In this document: piece by piece, positions 26,168 through 34,711 of the stretch
Position numbering within the stretch: position 1 is the stretch's first letter
Layout: every line of letters starts with the position of its first letter
Origin: Cryobacterium sp. PH31-L1
Lineage (GTDB): Bacteria; Actinomycetota; Actinomycetes; Actinomycetales; Microbacteriaceae
NCBI RefSeq assembly: GCF_030063145.1
Contig: NZ_JASISM010000001.1
Span: forward strand, 744,001 to 808,000
Direction: 5' to 3'
Length of the DNA stretch: 64,000 nucleotides
Notes under the pieces: generated by a model
What the model saw: the letters and a program-made list of their open reading frames with translations, nothing else
Databases searched by the model: none
What the model was told of the DNA's origin: nothing
Made by a program: the position numbers and the translations under genes

Positions 26168-27196
26168 ATGAAGATCGGTATTCTCACTAGCGGTGGCGAC
26201 TGCCCCGGACTGAACGCGGTTATTCGTGGTGCCGTGCTCAAGGGTGTTCGCACGCATGATTTCGAGTTCGTCGGAATCCGCAATGGCTGGCGCGGACTCG
26301 TGCAGAGCGAGTTCATGGAGCTCGACCGTCACAGCGTGCGCGGCCTGTCCCGCCAGGGCGGCACCATTCTGGGCAGTTCCCGCACCAACCCGTTCGAGGG
26401 CGAGCATGGCGGCCCGGCGAACATCCAGCGCACCCTGGACGCCAATGGCATCGATGCCGTGATCGCGATCGGCGGGGAGGGCACGCTGACCGCAGCGCAC
26501 CGCCTCACCGAGGCCGGACTCAACATTGTCGGCGTGCCGAAAACCATCGACAACGACCTCGAGGCCACCGACTACTCTTTCGGATTCAATACCGCCGTCG
26601 AAATCGCCACCGAAGCCATCGACCGCCTGCGCACCACCGCCGAATCGCACGGTCGTTGCATGGTCGTCGAGGTCATGGGGCGCCACGTCGGCTGGATCGC
26701 TCTGCACTCCGGCATGGCCGGCGGCGCCCACGCCATCCTCATTCCCGAGCAGCCCAAGTCAATCGAGCAGATATGCGACTGGGTCGAGCACGTTCGTGAC
26801 CGCGGCCGTGCCCCGGTCATCGTCGTCTCGGAGGGTTTTCTGCTCTCCGGCATGGAGGAGGCGCACTCCACCAAGGGCCTCGACGCCTTTCATCGGCCCC
26901 GTCTCGGTGGAATCAGCGAGATCATCGCTCCGCTGATCGAGGAACGCACCGGCATCGAAAGCCGGGCTACGGTGCTGGGCCACACCCAGCGCGGCGGTGC
27001 ACCATCTGCCTACGACCGGGTGCTCGCCACCCGCCTCGGCATGGCTGCGGTCGACGCGATCCACAACTCGCAGTGGGGCTCAATGGTGTCGCTGCGCGGC
27101 ACCGAGATCGACGTCGTGAGCATCGCGTCGGCCACGATCGGCCTCAAGCGGGTCTCACCGGCCCGCTACGACGAGGCTGCCGTACTGTTCGGCTAG
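26168..27196 (+). CDS. pfkA: 6-phosphofructokinase
   Basis: A 342-aa PFK that phosphorylates fructose 6-phosphate. Motifs are TSGGDCPGLNAVIRG, GGEGT at residues 102-106, VGVPKTIDNDLE, and the substrate loop VEVMGRHVGWIALHSG. The glycine at the position equivalent to E. coli 104 points to ATP rather than pyrophosphate as donor, while PKTIDND is the form shared with PPi enzymes; this mixture is typical of actinomycete PFK. ATG 26168 lies 5 bp after the helicase stop. The encoded helicase and PFK are unrelated in function. Confidence 0.92.
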   Translation: MKIGILTSGGDCPGLNAVIRGAVLKGVRTHDFEFVGIRNGWRGLVQSEFMELDRHSVRGLSRQGGTILGSSRTNPFEGEHGGPANIQRTLDANGIDAVIAIGGEGTLTAAHRLTEAGLNIVGVPKTIDNDLEATDYSFGFNTAVEIATEAIDRLRTTAESHGRCMVVEVMGRHVGWIALHSGMAGGAHAILIPEQPKSIEQICDWVEHVRDRGRAPVIVVSEGFLLSGMEEAHSTKGLDAFHRPRLGGISEIIAPLIEERTGIESRATVLGHTQRGGAPSAYDRVLATRLGMAAVDAIHNSQWGSMVSLRGTEIDVVSIASATIGLKRVSPARYDEAAVLFG

Positions 27197-27278
27197 ACGA
27201 GTGAGCTCGTGGCACCTGTTCCAACCAGTGCCGGCTTCTCAAACGAGTGCCGCGAGGTGCAAAGTCGCGGCGGGCTGG

Positions 27279-27533
27279 TCAGGCGAGTTTGGCCTGCACC
27301 TGAGCCAGTGAGGGGTTGGTCGCGGCCGATCCGTCGGGGTACAGAATGGTCGGCACGGTCTGGTTGCCGTTATTCAGGCTCATCACGAGTTCCGGTGTGC
27401 CGTCAACCTGCTCGATATTCACCTCGGTGTAGCCGATGCCGGCGGTGTCGAGCTGCTTCTTCAATCGTTTGCAGTAGCCGCACCAGTCGGTGGTGAACAT
27501 GGTGATGGTTCCGGTAGCGGGTACAAAGTCCAT
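27279..27533 (-). CDS. mycoredoxin/glutaredoxin-like protein
   Basis: An 84-aa thioredoxin-fold protein. The redox motif CGYC follows MFTTDWCGYCKRL, and the cis-proline loop NQTVPTILYPDGS is intact. This matches mycoredoxin-1, which reduces mixed disulfides using mycothiol in actinobacteria. TAAGCT (plus strand 27540-27545) is 6 nt before ATG 27533, another leaderless layout. An internal ATG at the MFTTDW position is an alternative. It is divergent from the Nudix gene and converges with pfkA. Confidence 0.9.
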   Translation of the reverse strand: MDFVPATGTITMFTTDWCGYCKRLKKQLDTAGIGYTEVNIEQVDGTPELVMSLNNGNQTVPTILYPDGSAATNPSLAQVQAKLA

Positions 27534-27590
27534 GACGCGAGCTTATCCGAGCCGCCTCCGAATGAACCGCATGCGGGTTAAGATGAAGCA

Positions 27591-28064
27591 ATGACTTTGC
27601 CCCAGGTATGCGTGTGCTACCTCACCCGACTATCTCCAGAAGGCAACCGGCAGGTACTGCTGGGGCGCAAGAAGAAAGGCCTCGGCGTGGGCAACATCGT
27701 CGGCCTCGGCGGCAAGCTCGAAATCGGCGAAAGCGCAGTGGATGCTGCGGTGCGCGAAATCGAGGAGGAATCCGGGTTGGTGGTGGCGGCATCCGCTTTG
27801 ACGGAACTGGGGTACCTCACCTACCTGTTTCCGCACCGGCAGAAGTGGAGCCAGGAATCGACCGTGTTCGTCTGCACCGACTGGTCTGGAACCCCGCGGG
27901 AATCGAACGAGCTGAACCCCGTCTGGTTCGACGTGGCGACCCTGCCGGTCGATGAGATGTGGGACGACGCCCGGCATTGGCTGCCCGGGGTGCTCGACGG
28001 AGTGCCGGTGCGCGCCACCTTCACCTTCGGAGCCGATCTGGAAAGCGTGGTGTCGCGTGCCTGA
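27591..28064 (+). CDS. Nudix hydrolase (MutT/MTH1-like)
   Basis: A 157-aa Nudix protein. The Nudix box is complete: GGKLEIGESAVDAAVREIEEESGL fits G-x5-E-x7-REUxEExGU. The sequence around GRKKKGLGVGNIVGLGGK and the position of downstream Trp/Asp residues resemble the 8-oxo-dGTP hydrolase group, so removal of oxidised nucleotides is plausible, and mutY for the same damage lies in the window. TAAGAT at 27579-27584 sits 6 nt before ATG 27591. The stop overlaps the pit gene's start. Confidence 0.88.
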   Translation: MTLPQVCVCYLTRLSPEGNRQVLLGRKKKGLGVGNIVGLGGKLEIGESAVDAAVREIEEESGLVVAASALTELGYLTYLFPHRQKWSQESTVFVCTDWSGTPRESNELNPVWFDVATLPVDEMWDDARHWLPGVLDGVPVRATFTFGADLESVVSRA

Positions 28065-29262
28065 ATTCAGCCTCATCATCGTTCTGGTAATTGCCCTGGC
28101 ACTCATCTTCGACTTCACCAACGGTTTTCACGACACGGCGAACGCCATGGCCACCCCGATCGCGACCGGCGCGATGAAGCCCAAGGTCGCCGTGGGTGTT
28201 GCCGCCATTCTCAATCTGGTCGGGGCTTTTCTCTCCACTGAGGTTGCGCGCACCGTGTCGGGCGGCATCATCAAGGAGGGGAACGGCGGGATACTGATCA
28301 CCCCCGAACTCATCTTCGCCGGGCTGATCGGCGCTATCGTGTGGAACCTGGTCACCTGGCTGATGGGACTGCCGTCCAGCTCGAGCCACGCCCTGTTCGG
28401 TGGCCTGATCGGCGCCACGATCATCGGCGTCGGCACCCAGGCCGTTGACTACAACGTCGTGGCCGCCAAGGTTATTCTCCCCGCGCTGATCGCCCCGCTG
28501 ATCGCCGGAGGCGTGGCGCTCGTCGCCACCCGCCTGGCCTACATGATCACCCGGCGCGATGTCGGCAAGCCAGACGGTCGGGGCGGGTTCCGATACGCGC
28601 AGATCTTCTCCTCCTCGCTCGTAGCTCTGGCCCACGGCACCAACGATGCCCAGAAGACCATGGGAGTGATCACCCTCACCCTCATCGCCGGCGGGTTTCA
28701 GGCCGTCGGCAGCGGACCCACCTTCTGGGTCATCGCCGCCTGCGCCCTCGCCATTGCCATCGGTACCTATACCGGCGGTTGGCGCATCATCCGTACCATG
28801 GGAACCGGCCTGACCGAGATCAAGCCGGCCCAGGGTTTTGCCGCCGAGACCAGCACGGCCGCGACCATTCTCGCCTCCAGCCACCTCGGATTCGCGCTAT
28901 CCACCACCCAGGTTGCCTCCGGTTCGGTGATCGGTTCCGGCCTGGGCCGCCGCGGGTCGACCATCCGCTGGGGAATGGCCGGGCGCATCGCTCTCGGCTG
29001 GGTCATGACGCTGCCGGCCTCGGCCATCATGGGTGCGTTCGCCGCCGGGCTGGCCTTGCTCGGACCCGTAGGCATCGTGCTCGACATGGTGATCGGAACG
29101 ATCGTGATCATGGCTCTGTTCCGCTGGTCTCGCCGCAACCGGGTTACCCACCACACCCTGCTCAACGACATCGATGACGCCGGACGGGTGGTCAATATCA
29201 AGAAGACGCCGCGCCGGCCCACGCGTCGTGGCCGCGGCGACCGCAGAAAGGTGTCGCTGTGA
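28057..29262 (+). CDS. pit: inorganic phosphate transporter, PiT family
   Basis: A 401-aa PiT-family permease for divalent metal-phosphate/proton symport. The two duplicated signature segments are visible: FDFTNGFHDTANAMATPIATG at the N-terminus and VALAHGTNDAQKTMGVITLTL in the middle, the second followed by SSHLGFALSTTQVASGSVIGSG. About ten membrane helices and a basic C-terminus follow. The GTG 28057 start overlaps the Nudix gene by 8 bp. It is coupled to a small membrane protein by a GTGA overlap. Confidence 0.93.
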   Translation: MPEFSLIIVLVIALALIFDFTNGFHDTANAMATPIATGAMKPKVAVGVAAILNLVGAFLSTEVARTVSGGIIKEGNGGILITPELIFAGLIGAIVWNLVTWLMGLPSSSSHALFGGLIGATIIGVGTQAVDYNVVAAKVILPALIAPLIAGGVALVATRLAYMITRRDVGKPDGRGGFRYAQIFSSSLVALAHGTNDAQKTMGVITLTLIAGGFQAVGSGPTFWVIAACALAIAIGTYTGGWRIIRTMGTGLTEIKPAQGFAAETSTAATILASSHLGFALSTTQVASGSVIGSGLGRRGSTIRWGMAGRIALGWVMTLPASAIMGAFAAGLALLGPVGIVLDMVIGTIVIMALFRWSRRNRVTHHTLLNDIDDAGRVVNIKKTPRRPTRRGRGDRRKVSL

Positions 29263-29591
29263 TCGACTGGAGCGCATTTCTCATCGTCTCGGTCGCGTCA
29301 TTGCTCGCGGCCGCTCTGCTCGTGAGTCTCTACTCGCTGGGCCTGCGCCTGCTCACCACGGCCGGTCGCATCCCTCTGGTCGAGCCGCACGAATTCACTG
29401 GCGCGATCACCGTGCTGAGCCCGAAGAAGGCAGCGAAACAGGTCAAACGAGCGCGCAAGGCCGCCGCGGCCAACCCGCTCACGCCCGGGCTGAAACGCCT
29501 GGCGCTCTACGCCGGCTTTGCCTGCTTCGTGCTGTGCGGCGTCGCCGTGCTGTACGGCGTCTACCTGATCGTGCCCGCCCTGCACCAATAG
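29259..29591 (+). CDS. small two-helix membrane protein next to pit
   Basis: A 110-aa protein with a hydrophobic N-terminal helix (FLIVSVASLLAAALLVSLYSLGLRLL), a polar basic middle (KKAAKQVKRARKAAAA) and a C-terminal helix (LYAGFACFVLCGVAVLYGVYLIVPAL). GTG 29259 overlaps the pit stop by 4 bp. It accompanies pit in related genomes from memory, which suggests an accessory subunit, but I know no function. It has no protease motif. Confidence 0.75.
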   Translation: MIDWSAFLIVSVASLLAAALLVSLYSLGLRLLTTAGRIPLVEPHEFTGAITVLSPKKAAKQVKRARKAAAANPLTPGLKRLALYAGFACFVLCGVAVLYGVYLIVPALHQ

Positions 29592-29612
29592 CGACTGCAG
29601 TTTCACGCCGCG

Positions 29613-29649
29613 CGGGAGTTGCGTCGCGGCGCGCGACGCGGAACTCCCG
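29613..29649. terminator. hairpin terminator between the pit operon and uraA
   Basis: CGGGAGTT-GCGTCGC (29613-29627) pairs with GCGACGC-GG-AACTCCCG (29633-29649) as a 15-bp stem with a 2-nt bulge and 5-nt loop. It lies in the 155-bp gap between converging genes. A second, smaller CCGGGG/CCCCGG hairpin lies at about 29708-29724, nearer the uraA stop. Confidence 0.7.
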
Positions 29650-29746
29650 TGTCTTGACGCAGGTCCGCCTGCTGAGAGCTGGACTGACGGATGCCTCGGC
29701 GCCGGCTCCGGGGACGGGCCCCGGCCCCGTGCAGTGTGAGGGTGGG

Positions 29747-31024
29747 TCAGGCGGTCTGGCGCAGGCGGCCCAGCCAGGTCATCAGGTGGTAGATGACGAT
29801 GGCGGCGACGGTGCCGAGAGCGATGCCGTTGAAGCTCAGGGTGCCCGCGTTCAGGGTGAAGTCGGCGATGCCGATGATGAGGGCGGTCGCGGCAGTGAAC
29901 TGGTTCACCGGCTTGGAGAAGTCGACCTTGTTATCGAGCCAGATCTTGACGCCGATCACACCAATCAGCCCGTAGAGCGCCGTGGTCACACCGCCGAGCA
30001 CCCCGTCGGGGATCGTGAAGATGATCGCGCCGACCTTGGGGGAGAGGCCGAGAAGAATCGCCACGATGCCGGCCACCCAATACGCCGCGGTGGAGTAAAT
30101 GCGAGTCGCCGCCATGACTCCGATGTTCTCGCCGTAGGTCGTGGTTCCGCTGCCGCCGCCGAAACCGGCCAGCATCGTGGCGAGGCCGTCGGCCAGCAGG
30201 GCCCGCCCGGTGAGCCGGTTCACCTTCGCATCCGTCATCTGAGCCACGCCCTTGATGTGGCCAACGTTCTCGGCGATCAGCACGAGGACGACGGGGATAA
30301 AGGCGGGCAGCACCCCGAAGACGGCGGCTGGGTTCTCAAACGGGTTGGCGGGTGCGGTGAACGGCGGCAGCCCGATCCACGCGGCGTCGGCGACCCGGCT
30401 GAAGTCGACCTCGCCGAAGAAGACGGCCGCGACGTAGCCCACGACCACGCCGAGAAAGATCGACAGGCGACCGAGGATGCCGCGAAACAGCACCGTACAC
30501 AGAATCACCGCGACGAGCGTGATCAGCGCGGTGAGCGGTGCCGTGTCGAAGTTGTCCTTGGCCACCGGGGCGAGGTTGAAACCGATCAGCGCGACGATAG
30601 CGCCAGAGACGATCGGCGGCATCAGCCGGTCGATCCAGCCGGTTCCGGTGAGTTGCACGATGACGCCGACCAGGGCGAGCAGCACACCGACGGCCATGAT
30701 GCCGAACAGGGCGCTGCCCATTCCTGCCGAGGCGGTAGCCGCGGTGATCGGCGCGATGAAGGCGAACGATGAGCCCAGATAGCTGGGCAGTTTGTTGCCG
30801 GTGATCAGCAAAAACAGCAGGGTTCCGATGCCAGAGAACAGCAGCGTAGTGCTCGGCGGAAAGTCGGTGAGTAGCGGCACCAGAAAGGTCGCACCGAACA
30901 TGGCCACGACGTGCTGCGAGCCGATGCCGATGGTGAGCGGCCAGCTCAGGCGTTCGCCCGGACCGACGACCTCCTGGGCCCCGACTGTTTTTCCGTCGCC
31001 GTGCAGGGTCCAGGGCAGTGCCAT
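29747..31024 (-). CDS. uraA: uracil permease, NCS2 family
   Basis: A 425-aa nucleobase:proton symporter. It has about 12-14 helices and the NCS2 signatures: QHVVAMFGATFLVP in helix 1, LIAENVGHIKGV with the conserved Glu and His of UraA, and GGSGTTTYGENIGVMAATRI, which is the uracil-type rather than the xanthine-type motif. ATG 31024 fits the family N-terminus MALPWTLHGDG. The upstream region carries an inverted repeat at 31051-31073. The gene is divergent from the carboxylesterase and faces the pit operon. Confidence 0.88.
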   Translation of the reverse strand: MALPWTLHGDGKTVGAQEVVGPGERLSWPLTIGIGSQHVVAMFGATFLVPLLTDFPPSTTLLFSGIGTLLFLLITGNKLPSYLGSSFAFIAPITAATASAGMGSALFGIMAVGVLLALVGVIVQLTGTGWIDRLMPPIVSGAIVALIGFNLAPVAKDNFDTAPLTALITLVAVILCTVLFRGILGRLSIFLGVVVGYVAAVFFGEVDFSRVADAAWIGLPPFTAPANPFENPAAVFGVLPAFIPVVLVLIAENVGHIKGVAQMTDAKVNRLTGRALLADGLATMLAGFGGGSGTTTYGENIGVMAATRIYSTAAYWVAGIVAILLGLSPKVGAIIFTIPDGVLGGVTTALYGLIGVIGVKIWLDNKVDFSKPVNQFTAATALIIGIADFTLNAGTLSFNGIALGTVAAIVIYHLMTWLGRLRQTA

Positions 31025-31050
31025 CGTGGTTCTCGTTTCTTTATGCTGCG

Positions 31051-31073
31051 TGATCAGTCCTGTTGCCTGATCA
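31051..31073. promoter_or_regulatory. inverted repeat upstream of uraA
   Basis: TGATCAG (31051-31057) and CTGATCA (31067-31073) are perfect inverted copies separated by 9 bp. They lie 27-49 bp before the uraA start codon, in its promoter region, and are a plausible operator site. The regulator is unknown. Confidence 0.5.
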
Positions 31074-31104
31074 CAGTCGAGCGTAGTCGCAGCCGACAAC
31101 CGGC

Positions 31105-31130
31105 CCTCACAGCACGGCCTCACAGCACGG
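31105..31130. repeat. tandem 13-bp repeat before the esterase promoter
   Basis: CCTCACAGCACGG occurs twice back to back at 31105-31117 and 31118-31130. The second copy ends 5 bp before TAGACT (31136-31141), the likely -10 box for the gene at 31149, so the repeats cover its -35 region. Confidence 0.7.
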
Positions 31131-31148
31131 CGGAATAGACTCGGGCGC

Positions 31149-32708
31149 ATGAGTCAACTCGCTGATCCCACCACCGAGGCGGGGCTGGAGGTGAGAGTGG
31201 CCACCGGACTGCTCCGCGGGGTGCGCGAGCGCGGCGTGCTGGCCTGGCGCGGTATTCCCTACGCGGCGGCTCCGGTGGGTGAGCTGCGTTTTCGTGCTCC
31301 GCAACCGGCGCCTACCTGGCACGGCGTGCGCGACGCGACCGAGTGGGGCCCGATCGCTCCGCAGAGTCACAGAGGCCAGTTTCGCGGCGCTCACCCGCGC
31401 ATTCCGCAGGGCGAAGACTGCCTCAACCTCAACGTGATCGCACCAGACGAGCGGCTGCGCCCCGGCGCGCAGCTTCAGGACGCGCTGCGGCCGGTGATGG
31501 TGTTCATCCACGGCGGCGCCTACAGCGTCGGCTCCAGCCGTGAGGTTCCGCGGCAGGGCGAAGGCCTCGTGCTGCGGGGCGGCATCGTTTACGTCAGCCT
31601 CAACTACCGACTCGGGGCCCTCGGATACCTGGACTTCTCCCGCTATGCCACGGCGGAGCATCCGTTTGAGAGCAACCTGGGGTTACGAGATCAGGTCGCC
31701 GCCCTGCAATGGGTACAGGAGAACATTCACGCCTTCGGCGGTGACCCGGATGCCGTCACCCTGTTCGGCGAGTCGGCCGGCGGCAACGCGGTCACCACGC
31801 TGATGACCGTGCCGAGCGCGGCCGGAGTGTTCCACCGGGCCATCGCGCAGAGTGCACCGCCGAACGCGGTCTACCCGAGCGATCTCACCGCGCGCTGGGC
31901 CGGCGAATTCGTGGACAGCCTGACCGACGGCCCGCACAGCGACGCGGATGCCGTCCGCCTGCTCCTGGCGGCCAGCCCGGCGCAGCTTGCCGCAGCGACG
32001 ACCGCGCTGACCGTGCGCACGCCTGACCAGGACCCGGGCACGATTCCACTCTGCCCCGTGATCGACGGCAATTTTCTGCCGGAGCGGCCGCTCGACGCAT
32101 TTCGGGACGGTCGGGCCGCGCGTATCCCGCTGATCATCGGCACCAACGCGCGCGAGGGGTCGCTGTTCAGCGGCCGGATCGACATTCTGGCCACGACACC
32201 GGCGCGGATCCGCGCGATATTCAAGAAAACCAAGAAGAAGGCCAAAAAGGCCCTCAAGGCGCAATACCCGGGTATTCCCGCGTTGCGGGCGTCGCTCGAT
32301 TTCGGCGGCGACTATTCGTTCTGGTACCCGAGCGTGAAGGTCGCAGAACGACACTCCCGCTACGCGCCGGTGTACTTCTACCGCTTCGACGCCGCCCCGC
32401 GGCTGCTGCGTCTGATGGGCCTCGACGCGACCCACGGGCTCGAACTGTTTCCGCTGTTCGACCGGCTCGACGGGTGGTTCGGCCGCGGCATGACGGCGCT
32501 CGGCGGGCGCCGCACTTTTCTGGACATCGGCACCAGGATGCAGGGTTGGTGGCTCGGGTTCGTAACCGGCGGGGTACCGTCGGCGGCCTGGCCGCTCTAC
32601 GACGAAAGCACCCGGGAAACTCTCATCATCGACCAAACAGACCACGTCGAATCCGACCCGCACCGAGAGCGGCGACTGGCCTGGGGACGGTTCGTACCGC
32701 ACGTTTGA
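31149..32708 (+). CDS. type-B carboxylesterase
   Basis: A 519-aa alpha/beta-hydrolase of the carboxylesterase type B family (para-nitrobenzyl esterase-like). Motifs are WRGIPYAAAPVGELRF, the oxyanion hole FIHGGAYSVGS, EDCLNLNV and the nucleophile elbow FGESAGGNAVTT; THGLELF near residue 430 supplies the likely catalytic histidine. There is no signal peptide, so it acts in the cytosol. An unusual Lys-rich patch (KKTKKKAKKALKAQYP) lies near residue 360. TAGACT (31136-31141) is 7 nt before ATG 31149. Confidence 0.88.
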   Translation: MSQLADPTTEAGLEVRVATGLLRGVRERGVLAWRGIPYAAAPVGELRFRAPQPAPTWHGVRDATEWGPIAPQSHRGQFRGAHPRIPQGEDCLNLNVIAPDERLRPGAQLQDALRPVMVFIHGGAYSVGSSREVPRQGEGLVLRGGIVYVSLNYRLGALGYLDFSRYATAEHPFESNLGLRDQVAALQWVQENIHAFGGDPDAVTLFGESAGGNAVTTLMTVPSAAGVFHRAIAQSAPPNAVYPSDLTARWAGEFVDSLTDGPHSDADAVRLLLAASPAQLAAATTALTVRTPDQDPGTIPLCPVIDGNFLPERPLDAFRDGRAARIPLIIGTNAREGSLFSGRIDILATTPARIRAIFKKTKKKAKKALKAQYPGIPALRASLDFGGDYSFWYPSVKVAERHSRYAPVYFYRFDAAPRLLRLMGLDATHGLELFPLFDRLDGWFGRGMTALGGRRTFLDIGTRMQGWWLGFVTGGVPSAAWPLYDESTRETLIIDQTDHVESDPHRERRLAWGRFVPHV

Positions 32709-32775
32709 GTTGACCTGGCTGGCCTGGTCGTAGACTGGAACCTTGCGTTAAAGGCCACGGCACCGGGAGCACACC

Positions 32776-34260
32776 ATTTCGAGCACTGAAACACCCACCA
32801 ATGCGGCCTCGCCCCAACCGGCAGCACGTGGCCTGAAAGCCCGGGTCGACTCGTACTTCGAGATCACCAGTCGCGGCTCCACCTGGTCTCGGGAATTTCG
32901 CGGCGGCGTAGTGACCTTCGTGACGATGGCCTACATTGTCATTTTGAATCCGCTGATTCTCGGCGGCTTCAGCGCCGACCAAGCCGCCGTCGACGTGGAA
33001 GGCGGCTGGCTGCCCAACGAGCAGGTTGCCGCCGTCACCGCCCTGACCGCCGGCGTCATGACCATCCTGTTCGGCCTCATCGCCCGCCTGCCCTACGGTT
33101 TCGCTGCCGGGCTCGGCATCAACTCGTTCCTCGCTGTGAGCGTTGTTGGCCAGGTCACCTGGGCCGAAGCGATGGGCCTGGTCGTCATCAACGGCCTCAT
33201 CATCGTGCTGCTGGCCTCGACCGGCCTGCGTGAACTCATCTTCAACGCGATCCCGCGTCCGCTGAAGATTGCCATCACGGTCGGCATCGGCCTGTTCATC
33301 GCGTTCATCGGACTGGTCGACTCCGGCTTCGTGCGGGCCAGCGGCGCGAACTCACCGCCCGTGCAGCTCGGCGACGCCGGCTCGATCGCCACCCTGCCGA
33401 CCGCGGTCTTCGTGATCGGGCTCATCATCATCGGCGTGCTCTTGGCCCGCAAAGTCAAGGCAGCGCTGTTGATCGGCATCGTCGCGACCACCGCCATCGC
33501 CGTGATCCTGGAGGCCATCTTCAAGGTCGGCCCCTCGCTCGGCACGAACCCGGCCGGCTGGAACCTGAACGCGCCCGTACTGCCGACGAGCGTCGTGGCC
33601 CTGCCCGACCTCGGCCTGATCGGCCAAGTCTCCTTCGGCGCGTTCGAACGCATCGGCATGCTCGCCGCCGTGATGCTCGTCTTCACCCTCGTGTTCACGA
33701 ACTTCTTCGACGCCATGGGCACCATGACCGGCCTCGCCAGTGAAGCCGGTCTGGCCGACCAGGACGGCAAGTTTCCCCGGCTCAAGTCCGCCCTGATCGT
33801 GGAGGGCATCGGCGCCGTCGCCGGCGGTGCCACGAGCGCTTCCTCGAACACAGTCTTCATCGAATCCGGTGCTGGAATCGGCGAGGGTGCTCGCACCGGC
33901 GCGGCCAACGTGGTCACCGGCATCCTCTTTCTGGCCGCCATGTTCTTCACGCCGCTGACCCAGATCGTGCCGCTCGAAGTGGCCGCCGCCGCCCTCGTGA
34001 TCGTGGGAGCGCTCATGGTCTCGCAGATTCGCCACCTGGACTTCACCGAGTTCTCCAGCACGCTGCCGATCTTTCTGACCATCATCGTGATGCCGCTGAC
34101 CTACTCGATCGCCAACGGCATCGGCGCCGGGTTCATCAGCTGGGTGCTCGTGCGCAGCCTCTCCGGCAAGGGCCGCGAGATCAGCCCGCTGTTGTGGGTC
34201 GTCGCGGTCGGTTTCGTGCTGTACTTCGTGCGGGGTCCGGTCGAGGCTCTGATCGGCTGA
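32776..34260 (+). CDS. purine nucleobase permease, AzgA-like NCS2 family
   Basis: A 494-aa adenine/guanine/hypoxanthine permease. Motifs are GGVVTFVTMAYIVILNPLIL in helix 1, LPYGFAAGLGINSFLAVSV, NFFDAMGTMTGLASEAG and a late SSNTVFIESGAGIGEGARTG, all AzgA-type. No ATG, GTG or TTG occurs in frame before GTG 32911, which would cut off the N-terminus and half of helix 1; the frame opens just after a TAA at 32749. ATT 32776 is preceded by GGGAG (32765-32769) at 6 nt and gives the conserved polar N-terminus (SYFEITSRGSTWSREFRGG), so an ATT start is inferred. TAGACT at 32731-32736 is a possible -10 box. Confidence 0.85.
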   Translation: MSSTETPTNAASPQPAARGLKARVDSYFEITSRGSTWSREFRGGVVTFVTMAYIVILNPLILGGFSADQAAVDVEGGWLPNEQVAAVTALTAGVMTILFGLIARLPYGFAAGLGINSFLAVSVVGQVTWAEAMGLVVINGLIIVLLASTGLRELIFNAIPRPLKIAITVGIGLFIAFIGLVDSGFVRASGANSPPVQLGDAGSIATLPTAVFVIGLIIIGVLLARKVKAALLIGIVATTAIAVILEAIFKVGPSLGTNPAGWNLNAPVLPTSVVALPDLGLIGQVSFGAFERIGMLAAVMLVFTLVFTNFFDAMGTMTGLASEAGLADQDGKFPRLKSALIVEGIGAVAGGATSASSNTVFIESGAGIGEGARTGAANVVTGILFLAAMFFTPLTQIVPLEVAAAALVIVGALMVSQIRHLDFTEFSSTLPIFLTIIVMPLTYSIANGIGAGFISWVLVRSLSGKGREISPLLWVVAVGFVLYFVRGPVEALIG

Positions 34261-34404
34261 GTTGCCGGGCGAGCGGATGCTCTCGCTCGCCTCATCGAGA
34301 CACCGCAGCAGCGCGGTGCCGTCGCCTCGACGGGGCGAGAGAGCACGGACCACGAACCGCCACGTTCGGCTCCATGGTTTGCGGGCAAACTGCGAGGCCA
34401 CAGT
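34261..34404. other. gap after the AzgA-like gene
   Basis: Nothing coding is recognised here. The stretch probably includes more decayed sequence of the pseudogene to its right, but I see no readable protein family in any frame. Confidence 0.4.
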
Positions 34405-34680
34405 CTTCCCAGCTGCCCGGAACGTTGACGGTTCGCGCCCAAGCGACGATAGGCCTGCCAGAGGCCGAAGTCTGCGCCGCTGCGATCAGCGCAGACGACG
34501 GCTCGTCCGCCGGATCCGGCATCGGCGGGCGGGGCCAGCGCGGTGCCGCCTGCCGCGGCGACGGTGGCGGCTGAGGCGTCGGCATCCGTCACAGCGATGT
34601 AGGTGTTCCGGACCGCGGAATCGGTGCCGGATCCAGGAGGGCACGCCCTGCGGATAGGTTCTCGGGGTGGTGTCCGTCAT
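34405..34680 (-). pseudogene. decayed VOC/glyoxalase-family gene
   Basis: Pieces of a two-domain VOC-superfamily protein can be read in three frames. It opens with MTDTTPRTYPQGVPSWI from ATG 34680, the usual VOC start. Then, in another frame, NTYIAVTDADASAATVAAAG followed by a GLWQAYRRLGA segment matches the middle of the family, and NVPGSW in a third frame (near 34410) matches the next part. Roughly 50 residues expected between the first two pieces are missing, and the rest of the second domain is gone. This reads as internal deletion plus at least two frameshifts, recognised from family knowledge without an alignment. Confidence 0.7.
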
Positions 34681-34711
34681 GGGGATTCCTGTCGGGTGAC
34701 TACTGGTGCGA

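Noticed and set aside
28021-28884. Minus-strand open frame opposite the phosphate transporter
   Set aside because: It is rich in Gly, Asp and Arg, typical of reverse-complemented membrane helices, with no family match.
32911-32913. GTG 32911 as the permease start
   Set aside because: It falls inside the first membrane helix and has no ribosome-binding site.
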